Source: Ketogulonicigenium robustum (lineage in GTDB: Bacteria > Pseudomonadota > Alphaproteobacteria > Rhodobacterales > Rhodobacteraceae). From it: a DNA stretch of 64,000 nt. Where the stretch lies: NCBI RefSeq assembly GCF_002117445.1, contig NZ_CP019937.1, forward strand, positions 2,043,501 through 2,107,500, given 5' to 3'. A model generated the notes under the pieces. It was not told the DNA's origin and made no database searches. It was given only the letters and a program-made list of their open reading frames with translations. The translations under genes and the position numbers were made by a program. The stretch's first letter is position 1. Every line of letters begins with the position of its first letter. This document shows positions 38,535 through 47,697 of the stretch, piece by piece.

Positions 38535-39297
38535 GGCGAGACTCCTGAATATCAGATTCGAAGGGGGATTGCGGCAGCGACGACAGCAAAACGCCGCAGC
38601 CAAAAGCGGGAATGGCCGACAAGAAACCGGCCTCGCCGGGGCGGATGATCCGCACGGGCGTATTATCTTCCGAGAACGTGTCTTCGGGGGTCGAGATTTG
38701 CGATGAACCCGACAGGAACATGCGCCAATCGCGGTTGATGAATTCGTTGCCCTGCGACTGCCAAACCAACTGGCCGCCCGCGTCATAGGCGCTGATGTTG
38801 AACTCGGTCTGCTCTAGCGTCGCACCGTCAACGGTCAGCGTCTCGCCGGTCAGCTTGTCGTAGCCGCGATATTGCATCACGAAACTGCTGCCATCCTGCG
38901 CGGTGCTGAGGGTCATGAAATCGTAATCGTTGCGGCCCGTCGCGATCAATTCCGACAAGCTGGCCGGGTCGATGGAATCGGGCAGCAGGCGGTCGGTCAG
39001 CCCCGAACGCAGATGGCGACTTTCGATCCACTGCGTTTCGGCGTCGATCATGCCGACATAGACGACACCTTCCTCGGTGATGTCGACGCGGCGCTGGTAG
39101 CCCTCGGGGTCGCCGTTGCAGGTGAAATGGTGCGCAACAGTGCAGGCCCGCCCCTGTACCGTCAGATAGGCTTGGCAGCCAGACGGTACGGAAAAGGTCG
39201 TGTTCGGGTTGCGGTCTTGCGCAAATGCGGCAACGGGCAGCAAGGCCGCGGCAAAACCAATCAACGGAACAGCACTGAAAACGCGCGAAAACGCCAT
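38521..39297 (-). CDS. periplasmic protein between gltD and gltB, unknown function
   Basis: 258 residues with a signal peptide (PLIGFAAALLPVAAFA then QDRNP). The mature part has four cysteines and is beta-rich (GCQAYLTVQGRACTVAHHFTCNGDPEGYQRRVDITEEGVVYVG; YDFMTLSTAQDGSSFVMQYRGYDKLTGE). No known motif. GAGGGG precedes the ATG. It sits 30 bases after gltD and overlaps gltB by 14 bases, so it is co-expressed with glutamate synthase, yet is exported. Confidence 0.85.
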
Positions 39298-39327
39298 ATC
39301 GATCCCCTCGCCGCAGCGATGGCGGCC

Positions 39328-40767
39328 CTATTCGGCCGCCACCGTGGCGGACTGGCCCAGATAATCCAAGATCGCCGTGGCCGAGTCACGGCCATCGCGA
39401 ATTCCCCAGACAACCAGCGAAGCACCGCGCACGATATCGCCCGCTGCAAATACACCGTCGAGGTTGGTTTGGCCCGTGCCGAACTGCGCACGCACCGTGC
39501 CCCAACGGGTCACTTCCAACCCGTCGACGCCCCACAGCTTGGGCAGGTCCTCGGGTTCGAACCCGAGGGCTTTCACCACCAGATCGGCCTCCTCGATGTA
39601 ATCGGCACCTTCGATCAGCTCGGGGCTGCGGCGGCCCGATGCATCGGGCGCACCCAAGCGCATACGCTGCACGTTTACGCCGGTGACCACGCCGTCTGCG
39701 GCGGTAAAGCCGGCAGGTGCGGCCAACCAGACGAATTCGACGCCTTCTTCCTCGGCGTTCTTGGTTTCGCGCTGCGAGCCGGGCATGTTTGCCTTGTCAC
39801 GACGGTAGAGACACTTGACCGAGATCGCGCCCTGACGGATCGCCGTGCGCACGCAGTCCATCGCGGTATCGCCGCCGCCGATTACCACGACGCGCTTGCC
39901 TGCGGCATTCAGCGTGCCGTTGTCGTATTCGGCCACATCATCGCCGAAATTCTTGCGGTTCGAGGCTGTCAGATAATCCAGCGCGCGCACCAGACCCGCC
40001 GCATCGGCGTTGTCGCCGCCCAGATCGCGCGTCTTGTAGACGCCGGTGGCGATCAGAACCGCATCGTGCTTGCCGCGCAGGGCGTCAAAGCTGACATCCT
40101 CGCCGATGTTGCAGTTCATCACGAACTGCACGCCAGCCGCTTCCAACTGCTCGATCCGGCGCATGACAATGTGCTTTTCCAGCTTGAAGCCCGGGATGCC
40201 ATAGGTCAGCAGGCCGCCTGCGCGGTCGTAACGGTCATACACCGTGACCTGAACACCAGCGCGGCGCAGCACATCGGCAGCGGCCAGACCCGCAGGCCCC
40301 GCACCAATAATGCCGACGCTTTCGGCGCGGTCACCCTGCGGGACGATGGGCTTGACCCAACCTTTTTCCCACGCCGTATCGGTAATGTATTTCTCTACCG
40401 AGCCGATGGTCACGGTGCCGTGGCCCGATTGCTCGATCACGCAGTTCCCCTCGCACAGGCGGTCTTGCGGGCAGATGCGGCCGCAGATCTCGGGGAAGGT
40501 GTTAGTCTGCTGGCTGATCTCGTACGCCTCTTGCAGGCGGCCCTGCGCGGTCAGGCGCAGCCAGTCGGGAATGTTGTTCGACAGCGGGCAGTGCGCCTGA
40601 CAATAGGGCACACCGCACTGGCTGCAGCGCGAGGCTTGCTCGGCCGCTTTGGCATCGGCAAATTCGCGGTAGATTTCGTCGAAGTCCTGTTTACGGTCTT
40701 CAGCCCCACGCTTTTCAGGCATGGAGCGGGGGACGCTTACGAACGTCAACATCTTTTCAGTGGCCAT
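39328..40767 (-). CDS. gltD: glutamate synthase (NADPH) small subunit
   Basis: 479 residues. N-terminal iron-sulfur domain with cysteines in RCSQCGVPYCQAHCPLSNNIPDWL and CGRICPQDRLCEGNC; FAD motif GIIGAGPAGLAAADVLRRAG; NADPH motif VVVIGGGDTAMDCVRTAIRQGA. Supplies electrons to GltB. The start at 40767 (MATEKMLTFVSVPR) follows GAAGGATC. First gene of the gltD-orf-gltB operon, preceded by two palindromic sites. Confidence 0.97.
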   Translation of the reverse strand: MATEKMLTFVSVPRSMPEKRGAEDRKQDFDEIYREFADAKAAEQASRCSQCGVPYCQAHCPLSNNIPDWLRLTAQGRLQEAYEISQQTNTFPEICGRICPQDRLCEGNCVIEQSGHGTVTIGSVEKYITDTAWEKGWVKPIVPQGDRAESVGIIGAGPAGLAAADVLRRAGVQVTVYDRYDRAGGLLTYGIPGFKLEKHIVMRRIEQLEAAGVQFVMNCNIGEDVSFDALRGKHDAVLIATGVYKTRDLGGDNADAAGLVRALDYLTASNRKNFGDDVAEYDNGTLNAAGKRVVVIGGGDTAMDCVRTAIRQGAISVKCLYRRDKANMPGSQRETKNAEEEGVEFVWLAAPAGFTAADGVVTGVNVQRMRLGAPDASGRRSPELIEGADYIEEADLVVKALGFEPEDLPKLWGVDGLEVTRWGTVRAQFGTGQTNLDGVFAAGDIVRGASLVVWGIRDGRDSATAILDYLGQSATVAAE

Positions 40768-40797
40768 AGCATGATCCTTCACGCAGCTGCTTGAGCG

Positions 40798-40826
40798 TGA
40801 ATAATCCGCCGCCACGGGAAAGAAAA
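40798..40826 (-). promoter_or_regulatory. candidate gltD promoter
   Basis: On the minus strand TTTTCT and TATTCA are 17 bases apart, 31 bases ahead of the gltD ATG. The -35 is poor, as in activator-dependent promoters, and it directly touches the proximal palindrome at 40827-40841. Confidence 0.4.
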
Positions 40827-40841
40827 GTCAGCAAAGCTGAC
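40827..40841. promoter_or_regulatory. proximal operator-like palindrome of gltD
   Basis: GTCAGCAAAGCTGAC is a perfect inverted repeat with six-base arms and fits the LysR box T-N11-A. Read on the minus strand it extends to TAGGTCAGC...GCTGACTTT, and shares TAGGTCAGC and CTGACT with the distal copy. Confidence 0.65.
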
Positions 40842-40900
40842 CTAAAAGCCATTTGCTGCGTGTTTTTTCGCGCGCAGGTTAAAAAATGCGCCGTATTTAG

Positions 40901-40915
40901 GTCAGCAATACTGAC
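40901..40915. promoter_or_regulatory. distal operator-like palindrome of gltD
   Basis: GTCAGCAATACTGAC, five-base arms, 74 bases (about seven helical turns) from the proximal copy. It touches the stop codon of uppP at its right end. Same T-N11-A layout. Confidence 0.65.
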
Positions 40916-41730
40916 TAAGCAGACCCAGACCCCAGTGCCAGCGCTAGCAGAACCGCTGCGCCTAGGCTGATTCGCCACCACGCAAACAGCGCGTAGCCTC
41001 GGCGCGAGATGTAATCCAGCAGCCAGCGCACCACCAAAAGCGCCACGAAAAACGTCACGACGAAGCCGACGATGATGTCCGTCCATGCCGCACCCGTCAA
41101 CGCGTCGCGGCTTTTCCACAGGTCAAACGCCACCGCGCCGAACATCGTGGGGATCGACAGGAAGAACGAAAACTCGGCCGCCGCGCGCTTTTCCACCCCC
41201 ATCAGCAACGCCCCGACAATGGTAGCCCCCGACCGCGACACCCCCGGGATCATGGCGATGCACTGCACAAGGCCAATTTTCAGCGCCAGCGGCAGCGGCA
41301 GATCCATCGCGTCGCGGTAGCGCGGGGTGATCTTCATGCGATCGACCCACAGTAGGATGACCCCGCCCACAATCAGCGCGATTGCAATTGTGGCGGTCGA
41401 TTCGAACAGCACCCGCTTGATCAGATCATGGGCCAACACCCCGATCACCACTGCGGGCAGAAAAGCAACCAAGACCGAATAGACAAAACGGCGCGCGGCG
41501 GGATCGGTCGGGATCCGGCGTACAACGGCCAACAGGCGCGCGAAGTAAAAGACAACCAGCGCCAGAATCGCGCCCAGCTGGATGGCAACCTCGAACACGC
41601 GGGCGGGGCTTTCGAACCCCAGAAAATGCCCCGCAATCAGCAGGTGCCCGGTCGAGGATACCGGCAGGAATTCGGTCAGCCCCTCGATCACCCCCATAAA
41701 GGCGGCAAGGAACAGGTTGTCAGATGTCAT
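40915..41730 (-). CDS. uppP: undecaprenyl-diphosphatase UppP (BacA)
   Basis: 271 residues, about eight membrane segments. Both family motifs are present: [20 protein letters not shown] near the N-terminus and [17 protein letters not shown] around residue 165. Recycles the lipid carrier for peptidoglycan by removing a phosphate from undecaprenyl diphosphate at the membrane. Ends inside the gltD control region. Confidence 0.96.
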   Translation of the reverse strand: MTSDNLFLAAFMGVIEGLTEFLPVSSTGHLLIAGHFLGFESPARVFEVAIQLGAILALVVFYFARLLAVVRRIPTDPAARRFVYSVLVAFLPAVVIGVLAHDLIKRVLFESTATIAIALIVGGVILLWVDRMKITPRYRDAMDLPLPLALKIGLVQCIAMIPGVSRSGATIVGALLMGVEKRAAAEFSFFLSIPTMFGAVAFDLWKSRDALTGAAWTDIIVGFVVTFFVALLVVRWLLDYISRRGYALFAWWRISLGAAVLLALALGSGSA

Positions 41731-41787
41731 AGGTCAGTTCCACCTTAGGCGACCCGCAGATCGGGCCAATCGTGCCGCTGCGGAGCC

Positions 41788-42768
41788 CTATCGGCTTTTC
41801 AGGCGTTGGGCCGACTCGCGAATGGCAGTGAACTGCCCGGCAGGGCGGAAACGCCACAGATATTCGGGCAGCACAACCCCATACGGGGTGGGCGTGATGC
41901 CAAAGGGCGCAAAGCCGCCTGCCCCCAGCGCGGCATCGGCAACGTTATCATCCGCCAACATCAGCAACTGGTCGCGCGTCACCGGCACGGGCAGCACGCC
42001 AAAGCTGATACGTCCCAGCGTTTCGGCGACGGCCGCGCCGGTGCGGGCCAGCCCTTCGGGCATCATCACGATGCGCTTGGGCTGGCGCGTCACATCCAGC
42101 ACGTCTTGCGCCAGTTCGTGCAGCGACACAACCTGCGGGCCCGCCAGCGGATAAACACCGGGCGCGGCATCCATATTGGTCGCCGCAGCGGCAACGTCAT
42201 CGACCCATACGGGCTGCACGCGCGTGGCGCCGCCGACCAGCGGCAGCACAGGCAACATGCGGGCCATTCCCGCCAAACGGTTAAAGATGTGATCGTCGCG
42301 GCCAAACATCAGCCCCGGCCGCAAAATCACAGCCGAGGGGAAGGCCGCGAGCACCGCGGCCTCGCCGGCAGCTTTGCTGCGCTGGTAGTCACTGGGCGCA
42401 TCGGCCCGCGCCCCCAAGGCCGAGATATGCACCAGCCGCGCCACACCCGCCGCGCGCGCAAGCCGCGCGATCTGCCCAGCCGCATCGACGTGCACGGCCT
42501 GAAAGGTGTTCGGCCCTTTTGGCGCGATGATCCCCACGCAGTTGATCACCAGATCGGCCCCGGTCACCATCCGCGCGACGGAATCAGCCGTGCGGATATT
42601 GCAGGCCACCGGCTCGACCTGACCGACAGTCCCGTAGGGGCGCAAGAATAGCGCAAGGTTCGGGTCGCGCACGGCGGCGCGCACGCGCCAGCCCTGCTGT
42701 GCCAAGCGCCGTACGATATAGCGGCCTAAAAACCCGCCCGCACCGAAAACAGTTGCAATACCTGACAT
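41788..42768 (-). CDS. NDUFA9-like NAD(P)-binding protein (complex I-associated)
   Basis: 326 residues, an atypical short-chain dehydrogenase. N-terminal Rossmann motif VFGAGGFLGRYIVRRLAQQG, then VGIIAPKGPNTFQAVHVDAAG, HISALGARADAPSDYQRSKAAGE and FGRDDHIFNRLAGMARMLPVLPLVGGATRVQPVWVDDVA, a pattern shared with alphaproteobacterial homologues of complex I subunit NDUFA9. Start chosen at MSGIATVFGAGG; the frame upstream is not coding. Upstream of uppP by 57 bases. Confidence 0.85.
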   Translation of the reverse strand: MSGIATVFGAGGFLGRYIVRRLAQQGWRVRAAVRDPNLALFLRPYGTVGQVEPVACNIRTADSVARMVTGADLVINCVGIIAPKGPNTFQAVHVDAAGQIARLARAAGVARLVHISALGARADAPSDYQRSKAAGEAAVLAAFPSAVILRPGLMFGRDDHIFNRLAGMARMLPVLPLVGGATRVQPVWVDDVAAAATNMDAAPGVYPLAGPQVVSLHELAQDVLDVTRQPKRIVMMPEGLARTGAAVAETLGRISFGVLPVPVTRDQLLMLADDNVADAALGAGGFAPFGITPTPYGVVLPEYLWRFRPAGQFTAIRESAQRLKSR

Positions 42769-42876
42769 AGCGCCCCAATCCGTCCCATTCCCTCGTCCTA
42801 GCGTCATGCTACCTGCCCCCCCGCAGCCCCGCAAGGCATTGACGCGAGGACATTCGTTTTGCCCGAAAAATTCGTG

Positions 42877-42905
42877 TTGACGCCCCCGTTCACTCGGCCT
42901 AGAAG
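42877..42905 (+). promoter_or_regulatory. sigma70 promoter of tRNA-Leu(CAG)
   Basis: TTGACG and TAGAAG with a 17-base spacer; the expected transcription start is about 10 bases before the tRNA. Confidence 0.82.
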
Positions 42906-42921
42906 CTGCCTCACACAACCT

Positions 42922-43008
<87 letters not shown>

Positions 43009-43018
43009 CTACCCTCGA

Positions 43019-43053
43019 AAACCCGCTTGGTTCGCCAAGCGGGTTTCGTGTTT
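43019..43053 (+). terminator. terminator of tRNA-Leu(CAG)
   Basis: Perfect twelve-pair stem AAACCCGCTTGG/CCAAGCGGGTTT with TTCG loop, followed by CGTGTTTT. Confidence 0.85.
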
Positions 43054-43119
43054 TCAGGGCCACGCCCGCTGCAAATGAGGCAAGGCTGTCGCCCTGCCCC
43101 AGCTTTACCCCATATCCTG

Positions 43120-43821
43120 TTATTTCGCGGCAATAGCGATCGGCACCAGCACCTCGGGCTCGATCACGTTGACGCCAGGCAACCCGGCTTTCAGCACATC
43201 GGCGTTTTGTTCCAGCGCGAGGAACGTGCGGTAGTGGCAGGGAATCACCGTCTTAAAAGCGAAGTATTTCTTGGCCGCCCAGGCTGCGCGCTTCATATCC
43301 ATCGTATAATGGCCGCCCGCCGAAAGGATGCCGATGTCGGGCGCGTGGTATTCGCCCATCCACGCCATATCGGCCATGATGTCGGTGTCGCCGGTGAAAT
43401 AGATGACATGCCCTTCGGCGGCGATCATGAAGCCCGCCTCGGACCCCACGGCGACCAATCCATCCGGCCCGCTAAGGGACGAGGAATGGCACGCATTCAC
43501 CATAGTCACCGCCACATCGCCCAACTGCAATGTGCCGCCCTTGTTAAACCCGATCACCTCGGCGGCGGCGGATTGATGCAGATAGCCAGCCAGATCGGCA
43601 ATGGCTGCAATCGGCGCGCCGGTGACGGTCGACACTTCCAGCGCGTCGGCGATGTGGTCGGAATGGGCATGCGTCAGCAGAATATGCGTCGCACCCTTGA
43701 TCGCCTCCTCGCGCCGCTTTTCGGGGAACGCGGGGTTACCTGTCAGCCATGGATCAACCAACAGCACTTGATCGCCGGCCTCGATGCGGAAACTGCCGTG
43801 GCCCAACCATATGATGTTCAT
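43120..43821 (-). CDS. UPF0173 family metal-dependent hydrolase
   Basis: 233 residues, metallo-beta-lactamase fold. Starts MNIIWLGHGSFRIEAGDQVLLVDPWLTGNPAFP, metal motif LLTHAHSDHIADAL, then YFTGDTDIMADMAWMGEYHAPDIGILSAGGHYTMD and IPCHYRTFLALEQ. Substrate unknown to me. The reading frame runs 1.4 kb further upstream, but that is antisense to gatC and gatA and not coding. Divergent from gatC. Confidence 0.92.
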   Translation of the reverse strand: MNIIWLGHGSFRIEAGDQVLLVDPWLTGNPAFPEKRREEAIKGATHILLTHAHSDHIADALEVSTVTGAPIAAIADLAGYLHQSAAAEVIGFNKGGTLQLGDVAVTMVNACHSSSLSGPDGLVAVGSEAGFMIAAEGHVIYFTGDTDIMADMAWMGEYHAPDIGILSAGGHYTMDMKRAAWAAKKYFAFKTVIPCHYRTFLALEQNADVLKAGLPGVNVIEPEVLVPIAIAAK

Positions 43822-43948
43822 TTTCGCCTCCTGTGCGGTTTGGGACAGCTTATCGCCCCTACGCCATACGGCAAGCACGTAGCGCGCCTTGCGGTGCGGG
43901 GCAGCGGGCGCTAAACGCATCTCGACTAGTCGCAGTTGGAGAGTGAGC

Positions 43949-44236
43949 ATGTCGATCGACATCGAGACCGCCCGCCGGGTGGCAAAACTCGCCCGGATAC
44001 GGGTGGACGCCGAGGCTTTGCCCGCGTTGGCATCGGAATTCTCGGCGATCCTCGGGTTCATCGAGCAGCTGAACGAAGTGGATGTCGAGGGCGTCGAGCC
44101 GATGACATCCGTGACGCCGATGCGCCTGAAGCGCCGCGCCGATGTGGTGACCGATGGCGAGCAGCAAGCCGCCGTTCTTGCCAATGCCCCCGATGCCCGT
44201 GAAGGGTTCTTTGCCGTGCCGAAGGTGGTGGAATGA
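43949..44236 (+). CDS. gatC: Asp-tRNA(Asn)/Glu-tRNA(Gln) amidotransferase subunit C
   Basis: 95 residues. [50 protein letters not shown] and the ending [12 protein letters not shown] are diagnostic. Stabilises GatA in the GatCAB complex that makes Gln-tRNA (and Asn-tRNA) by transamidation. GGAGAG before the ATG. Overlaps gatA by 4 bases; gatB is not adjacent. Confidence 0.96.
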   Translation: MSIDIETARRVAKLARIRVDAEALPALASEFSAILGFIEQLNEVDVEGVEPMTSVTPMRLKRRADVVTDGEQQAAVLANAPDAREGFFAVPKVVE

Positions 44237-45717
44237 CCGATACCCGCAAATTGACCATCGCCACCGCACGCGACCTGCTGCGCAAAGGCGAAGTGACCAG
44301 CGCCGAGCTGACCGAGACCTATATCAAGGCCATCGACGCCGCCGGCGCACTGAACGCATTCGTGCACAAGACGCCCGAAATCGCCCGCGCCCAAGCCGCT
44401 GCGGCTGATGCACGGCTGAAGGCGGGCGACGCCCCCGACATGTGCGGCATTCCGCTGGGGATTAAAGACCTGTTCGCGACCAAGGGCGTGCCCAGCCAAG
44501 CCGCGTCGGGCATTTTGGCGGGCTTTAAGCCCGAATACGAATCGACCGTGACCAGCCAATTGTTCGCCGACGGCGCGGTCATGCTGGGCAAGCTGAACAT
44601 GGACGAATTCGCCATGGGCTCGGCCAACGAATCCTCGGTCTACGGCCCTGCGGTGAACCCGTGGCGCGCCAATGACAGCGATGCGGCGCTGACACCGGGC
44701 GGCTCGTCGGGTGGTTCGGCTGCGGCTGTGGCCGCCGACCTGTGCTTGGCCGCGACCGGCACCGATACCGGCGGATCGATCCGCCAGCCCGCCGCCTTTA
44801 CCGGCACCACGGGCATCAAGCCGACCTATGGCCGCGTTTCGCGCTGGGGGATTATCGCCTATGCGTCCTCGCTGGACCAAGCGGGCCCGATGACCAAAGA
44901 CGTGCGCGACGCGGCAATCATGCTGAAAGCCATGTCGGGCGTCGATGCCAAGGATTCGACCAGCGCCGACATCGCCGTGCCTGACTTCGAAGCCGCCCTG
45001 ACCGGCGACATTCGCGGTAAAACCATCGGCATCCCGCGCGAATACCGGATCGAGGGCCTTTCGCCCGAGATTCAAAAGCTGTGGGACGACGGCATCGCCA
45101 TGCTGAAAGACGCTGGCGCCAAGGTCGTCGACATCAGCCTGCCGCACACGAAATACGCGCTGCCCGCCTATTACGTGATCGCGCCTGCCGAAGCTTCGTC
45201 GAACTTGGCGCGCTATGATGGCGTGCGTTTCGGCCACCGCGCCCAGCTGTCGGCTGGCGACGGCATCAACGAGATGTATGAAAAAACCCGCGCCGAGGGC
45301 TTTGGCCCCGAAGTGCAGCGCCGCATCATGGTCGGCACCTATGTGCTGTCGGCAGGCTTCTACGACGCCTATTACAACCGCGCCCGCCGCGTGCGCACGC
45401 TGGTCAAGCGTGACTTCGAGATGGCCTTTGCCGACGGCGTCGATGCGATTCTGACGCCCGCTACGCCGTCGTCGGCCTTTGCCCTTGGCAAAGAAAGCGC
45501 CGATCCGGTCGAGGCCTATCTGAACGACGTCTTCACCATCACGGTGAACCTTGCCGGCCTACCGGGCGTATCCTTGCCTGCGGGACAAGACAGCAAGGGC
45601 TTGCCACTTGGCCTGCAGTTAATTGGCAAACCATGGGAAGAGGGCGAATTGCTGAACATCGCTTATTCACTGGAACGTTCCGTCGGCTTTGTGGCAAAGC
45701 CCGCGCGCTGGTGGTAA
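44233..45717 (+). CDS. gatA: Asp-tRNA(Asn)/Glu-tRNA(Gln) amidotransferase subunit A
   Basis: 494 residues, amidase-signature family. The Ser-cisSer-Lys triad is visible: Lys78 in PLGIKDLF, Ser158 in [17 protein letters not shown] and nucleophile Ser182 in [14 protein letters not shown]. Releases ammonia from glutamine for GatB. ATGA coupling with gatC. Confidence 0.97.
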   Translation: MTDTRKLTIATARDLLRKGEVTSAELTETYIKAIDAAGALNAFVHKTPEIARAQAAAADARLKAGDAPDMCGIPLGIKDLFATKGVPSQAASGILAGFKPEYESTVTSQLFADGAVMLGKLNMDEFAMGSANESSVYGPAVNPWRANDSDAALTPGGSSGGSAAAVAADLCLAATGTDTGGSIRQPAAFTGTTGIKPTYGRVSRWGIIAYASSLDQAGPMTKDVRDAAIMLKAMSGVDAKDSTSADIAVPDFEAALTGDIRGKTIGIPREYRIEGLSPEIQKLWDDGIAMLKDAGAKVVDISLPHTKYALPAYYVIAPAEASSNLARYDGVRFGHRAQLSAGDGINEMYEKTRAEGFGPEVQRRIMVGTYVLSAGFYDAYYNRARRVRTLVKRDFEMAFADGVDAILTPATPSSAFALGKESADPVEAYLNDVFTITVNLAGLPGVSLPAGQDSKGLPLGLQLIGKPWEEGELLNIAYSLERSVGFVAKPARWW

Positions 45718-45758
45718 ACTGGCTGTAATCTGCAATCAGCGTCTGCTCAGGGTCTGCA

Positions 45759-46361
45759 ATGAAACGTCTTGTCCTTTCGATGGTGGCCGCTTCGGCCGTT
45801 GCGGCGTGCCAGCCTGCCGAAAACTACGGTGGGGGTGGCAGCGCGGGCTTTGACGCGCCGGTCTCGGTCAGCTCGGCGCCTTTGGGCGCTGCGCCCGACG
45901 TCAACCGCACGTCGGGGGTACAGGCCTCGCCGACGAACAGCATGCCCGCGGGGTTCGTCTCCTCGGGCATCTCGAACGAGACCGACTTCAACGCGGTGTC
46001 GCAGCAAATCAGTCTTGAGGACGACGCCGCCCGCATCGCGCAGCAGCGCGCCGCCTATACCGTGGTGCAACCGACCGCGCTGCCTTCGCAGCCCGCGAAC
46101 GTCGGTCCGAACATCGTCCAATACGCATTGAACGCCCCGAACCGTAAAGGGCAGGCATGGTACAGCCGCTTCATGTGGCAAAGCCAAGGCCGGTTCGAGC
46201 GCAACTGCGCGGCCTACAGCTCGGCTGACGAGGCGCAGCGTGACTTTCTGGCGCGTGGCGGCCCCGAGCGTAACCCGGGCGGCCTTGACCCCGATGGCGA
46301 CGGTTTCGCCTGTGGGTGGGATCCTGCGCCCTTCCGCCAGGCCGCTGGCCTGACAAACTAA
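45759..46361 (+). CDS. excalibur-domain lipoprotein
   Basis: 200 residues. Signal peptide with lipobox AVAAC (Cys near residue 17), a disordered Gly/Ser/Pro linker, then a C-terminal excalibur-type calcium-binding motif: RNCAAYSSADEAQRDFLARGG, then DPDGDGFACGWDPAPFR. Probably anchored in the outer membrane; exact role unknown. Between gatA and rnpB. Confidence 0.82.
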   Translation: MKRLVLSMVAASAVAACQPAENYGGGGSAGFDAPVSVSSAPLGAAPDVNRTSGVQASPTNSMPAGFVSSGISNETDFNAVSQQISLEDDAARIAQQRAAYTVVQPTALPSQPANVGPNIVQYALNAPNRKGQAWYSRFMWQSQGRFERNCAAYSSADEAQRDFLARGGPERNPGGLDPDGDGFACGWDPAPFRQAAGLTN

Positions 46362-46369
46362 ACCCTCAC

Positions 46370-46398
46370 TTGACCCCGCACATGTTGCGGGGTAACCC
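46370..46398 (+). promoter_or_regulatory. sigma70 promoter of rnpB, with hairpin in the spacer
   Basis: TTGACC and TAACCC with a 17-base spacer predict a start at about 46405, which coincides with the first paired base of the RNase P RNA. The spacer is almost fully occupied by the perfect inverted repeat ACCCCGCA-N5-TGCGGGGT (46373-46393). Confidence 0.72.
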
Positions 46399-46405
46399 GC
46401 CCCTC

Positions 46406-46809
46406 GCGCGGATGGCTGGATGACTGCGGGCACACTTTGGCTGTGTCCGAGGAAAGTCCGGACTCCAACAAGCACGGTGCCGGGTAACGCCCGGCCGGGG
46501 TAACCCGAGGGAAAGCGCCACAGAAAACAGACTGCCCTGCATGCAGGGTCAAGGTGAAACGGTGGGGTAAGAGCCCACCGCGGGACTGGTAACAGGACCG
46601 GCATGGCAAGCCCCACCGGGAGCAATGCCAAATAGGGACCCCGCGCGGGATGCATGATCCGGACTTGTCCGGATCTCGCCGCAGGGACGCTTTAGCCCGA
46701 GGGGTCCGGGTTGGCAGCTAGAGGTTCCATGGCAACATGGCGCCAAGATGAATGGTCATCCAGAGGGGGCAACCCCTTGGACAAAATCCGGCTTATAGGC
46801 CGTCCGCGC
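46406..46809 (+). ncRNA. rnpB: RNase P RNA (class A)
   Basis: Recognised by the conserved core: GAGGAAAGTCCGGACTCC near the 5' end (helix P4 5' strand), AGAGGTTCCATGGCAACA-like J regions, and ACAAAATCCGGCTTATAGG at the 3' end (P4 3' strand). The ends pair (GCGCGGATGGC at 46406-46416 with GCCGTCCGCGC at 46799-46809), forming helix P1. Catalytic RNA that matures tRNA 5' ends. Length about 404 bases fits alphaproteobacteria. Confidence 0.95.
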
Positions 46810-46847
46810 ATTTATTTCATTGGATTTCACCGGCATGGCTTTTGCGG

Positions 46848-46875
46848 TTGACTCGGCCCACGGGGGCGCTAAAAG
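46848..46875 (+). promoter_or_regulatory. sigma70 promoter of rpmG
   Basis: TTGACT and TAAAAG with a 16-base spacer, 62 bases ahead of the rpmG ATG. Confidence 0.72.
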
Positions 46876-46937
46876 GCAGCTCTGTAGGAATTCACGCGAA
46901 GGGCTGCCCACCGCACCCGTGCGACAGGAGTAAACCC

Positions 46938-47105
46938 ATGGCAAAGCCCACCACTATCAAGATCCGCTTGAACTCGACTGCTGGCACTGGCCACTTCTAT
47001 GTGACCAAAAAGAACGCCCGCACCATGACCGAGAAAATGACGGTCAACAAGTATGACCCGGTTGTGCGCAAGCATGTCGAATACAAGGAAGGCAAAATCA
47101 AGTAA
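46938..47105 (+). CDS. rpmG: 50S ribosomal protein L33
   Basis: 55 residues: [30 protein letters not shown], then [17 protein letters not shown]. Zinc-free type (no CxxC pairs). AGGAG before the ATG. Single-gene unit with its own promoter and terminator. Confidence 0.97.
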
Positions 47106-47131
47106 TTCGCTTGATTGCCACAGACTTTGCG

Positions 47132-47156
47132 AAAGCCGCCCTTCGGGCGGCTTTTT
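47132..47156 (+). terminator. terminator of rpmG
   Basis: Stem AAAGCCGCC/GGCGGCTTT, extended by one C-G pair, with a small loop and a T run. Also lies just past the end of the convergent RES-domain gene. Confidence 0.9.
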
Positions 47157-47166
47157 GCTTTTCAGC

Positions 47167-47697
47167 CTACAGCCCCCATTTGGGCCCATCCATGGACAGC
47201 ACAACAGTTTCGGGCGCCCCGACAATCTGAATCTGCGGAGCAGAGGGGATATTCCAGTGAAACAGGTTCACGTGCCAGCCCCCCGGAATCGACCGTGACG
47301 GGTCGACCAATCCGTCGGCACCTGCAGCCCGTGCAGCATCCGCAATCGCCCATGACGCAGGCGCCGCGCCCGCTGACAGCGCCTGCCGCCAAGATGCGCG
47401 CGACCATTCGGGGTCGATCCCAACCGCGCAACACGCGATCGGATCACGTAGATCCAAAAGCCATGCGCCATCCACCTGCAAGGGCACAACAACGCGGGCA
47501 ACGCCATCCTCGCGCATGTAACCGGCGACAGCCATGACAGACCAATCACGCTCTGGACTGGTGTACAACAGACGCTCACCCGCGCGCGTATAGCGCCCCG
47601 CGTTGCCGCTTGCAGGCGGCCTTAGCACCGCGTCTTGAAAGGCCAAGGGGACTGTGCGGAAGAGCCGCCCGCTATAACGCCACAGGCCGCGCCGCAT
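47167..47697 (-). CDS. RES-domain protein (NAD+ phosphorylase-like fold)
   Basis: 176 residues. It fits the RES fold of NAD-degrading toxins: LWRYSGRLFRTVPLAFQ at the N-terminus, the core GRYTRAGERLLYTSPERDWSVMAVAGYM (RES: RWN..G...Y.S......E), and the late W-HVNLFHWNIPSAPQ segment. The Glu normally found about ten residues after the Y-x-S motif appears to be replaced here. The ATG overlaps the DUF2244 stop by one base (TGATG), and no Xre-type antitoxin gene is next to it. Function therefore uncertain. Confidence 0.65.
   Translation of the reverse strand: MRRGLWRYSGRLFRTVPLAFQDAVLRPPASGNAGRYTRAGERLLYTSPERDWSVMAVAGYMREDGVARVVVPLQVDGAWLLDLRDPIACCAVGIDPEWSRASWRQALSAGAAPASWAIADAARAAGADGLVDPSRSIPGGWHVNLFHWNIPSAPQIQIVGAPETVVLSMDGPKWGL

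Noticed and set aside
38872-40794. A 640-residue plus-strand frame opposite gltD.
   Set aside because: Entirely covered by gltD and the periplasmic protein gene on the other strand; composition is that of a mirror frame.
43822-45237. Upstream extension of the UPF0173 hydrolase frame to about 700 residues.
   Set aside because: The extension is antisense to gatC and gatA, has no homologous motif, and the family N-terminus MNIIWLGHGSF begins at 43821.
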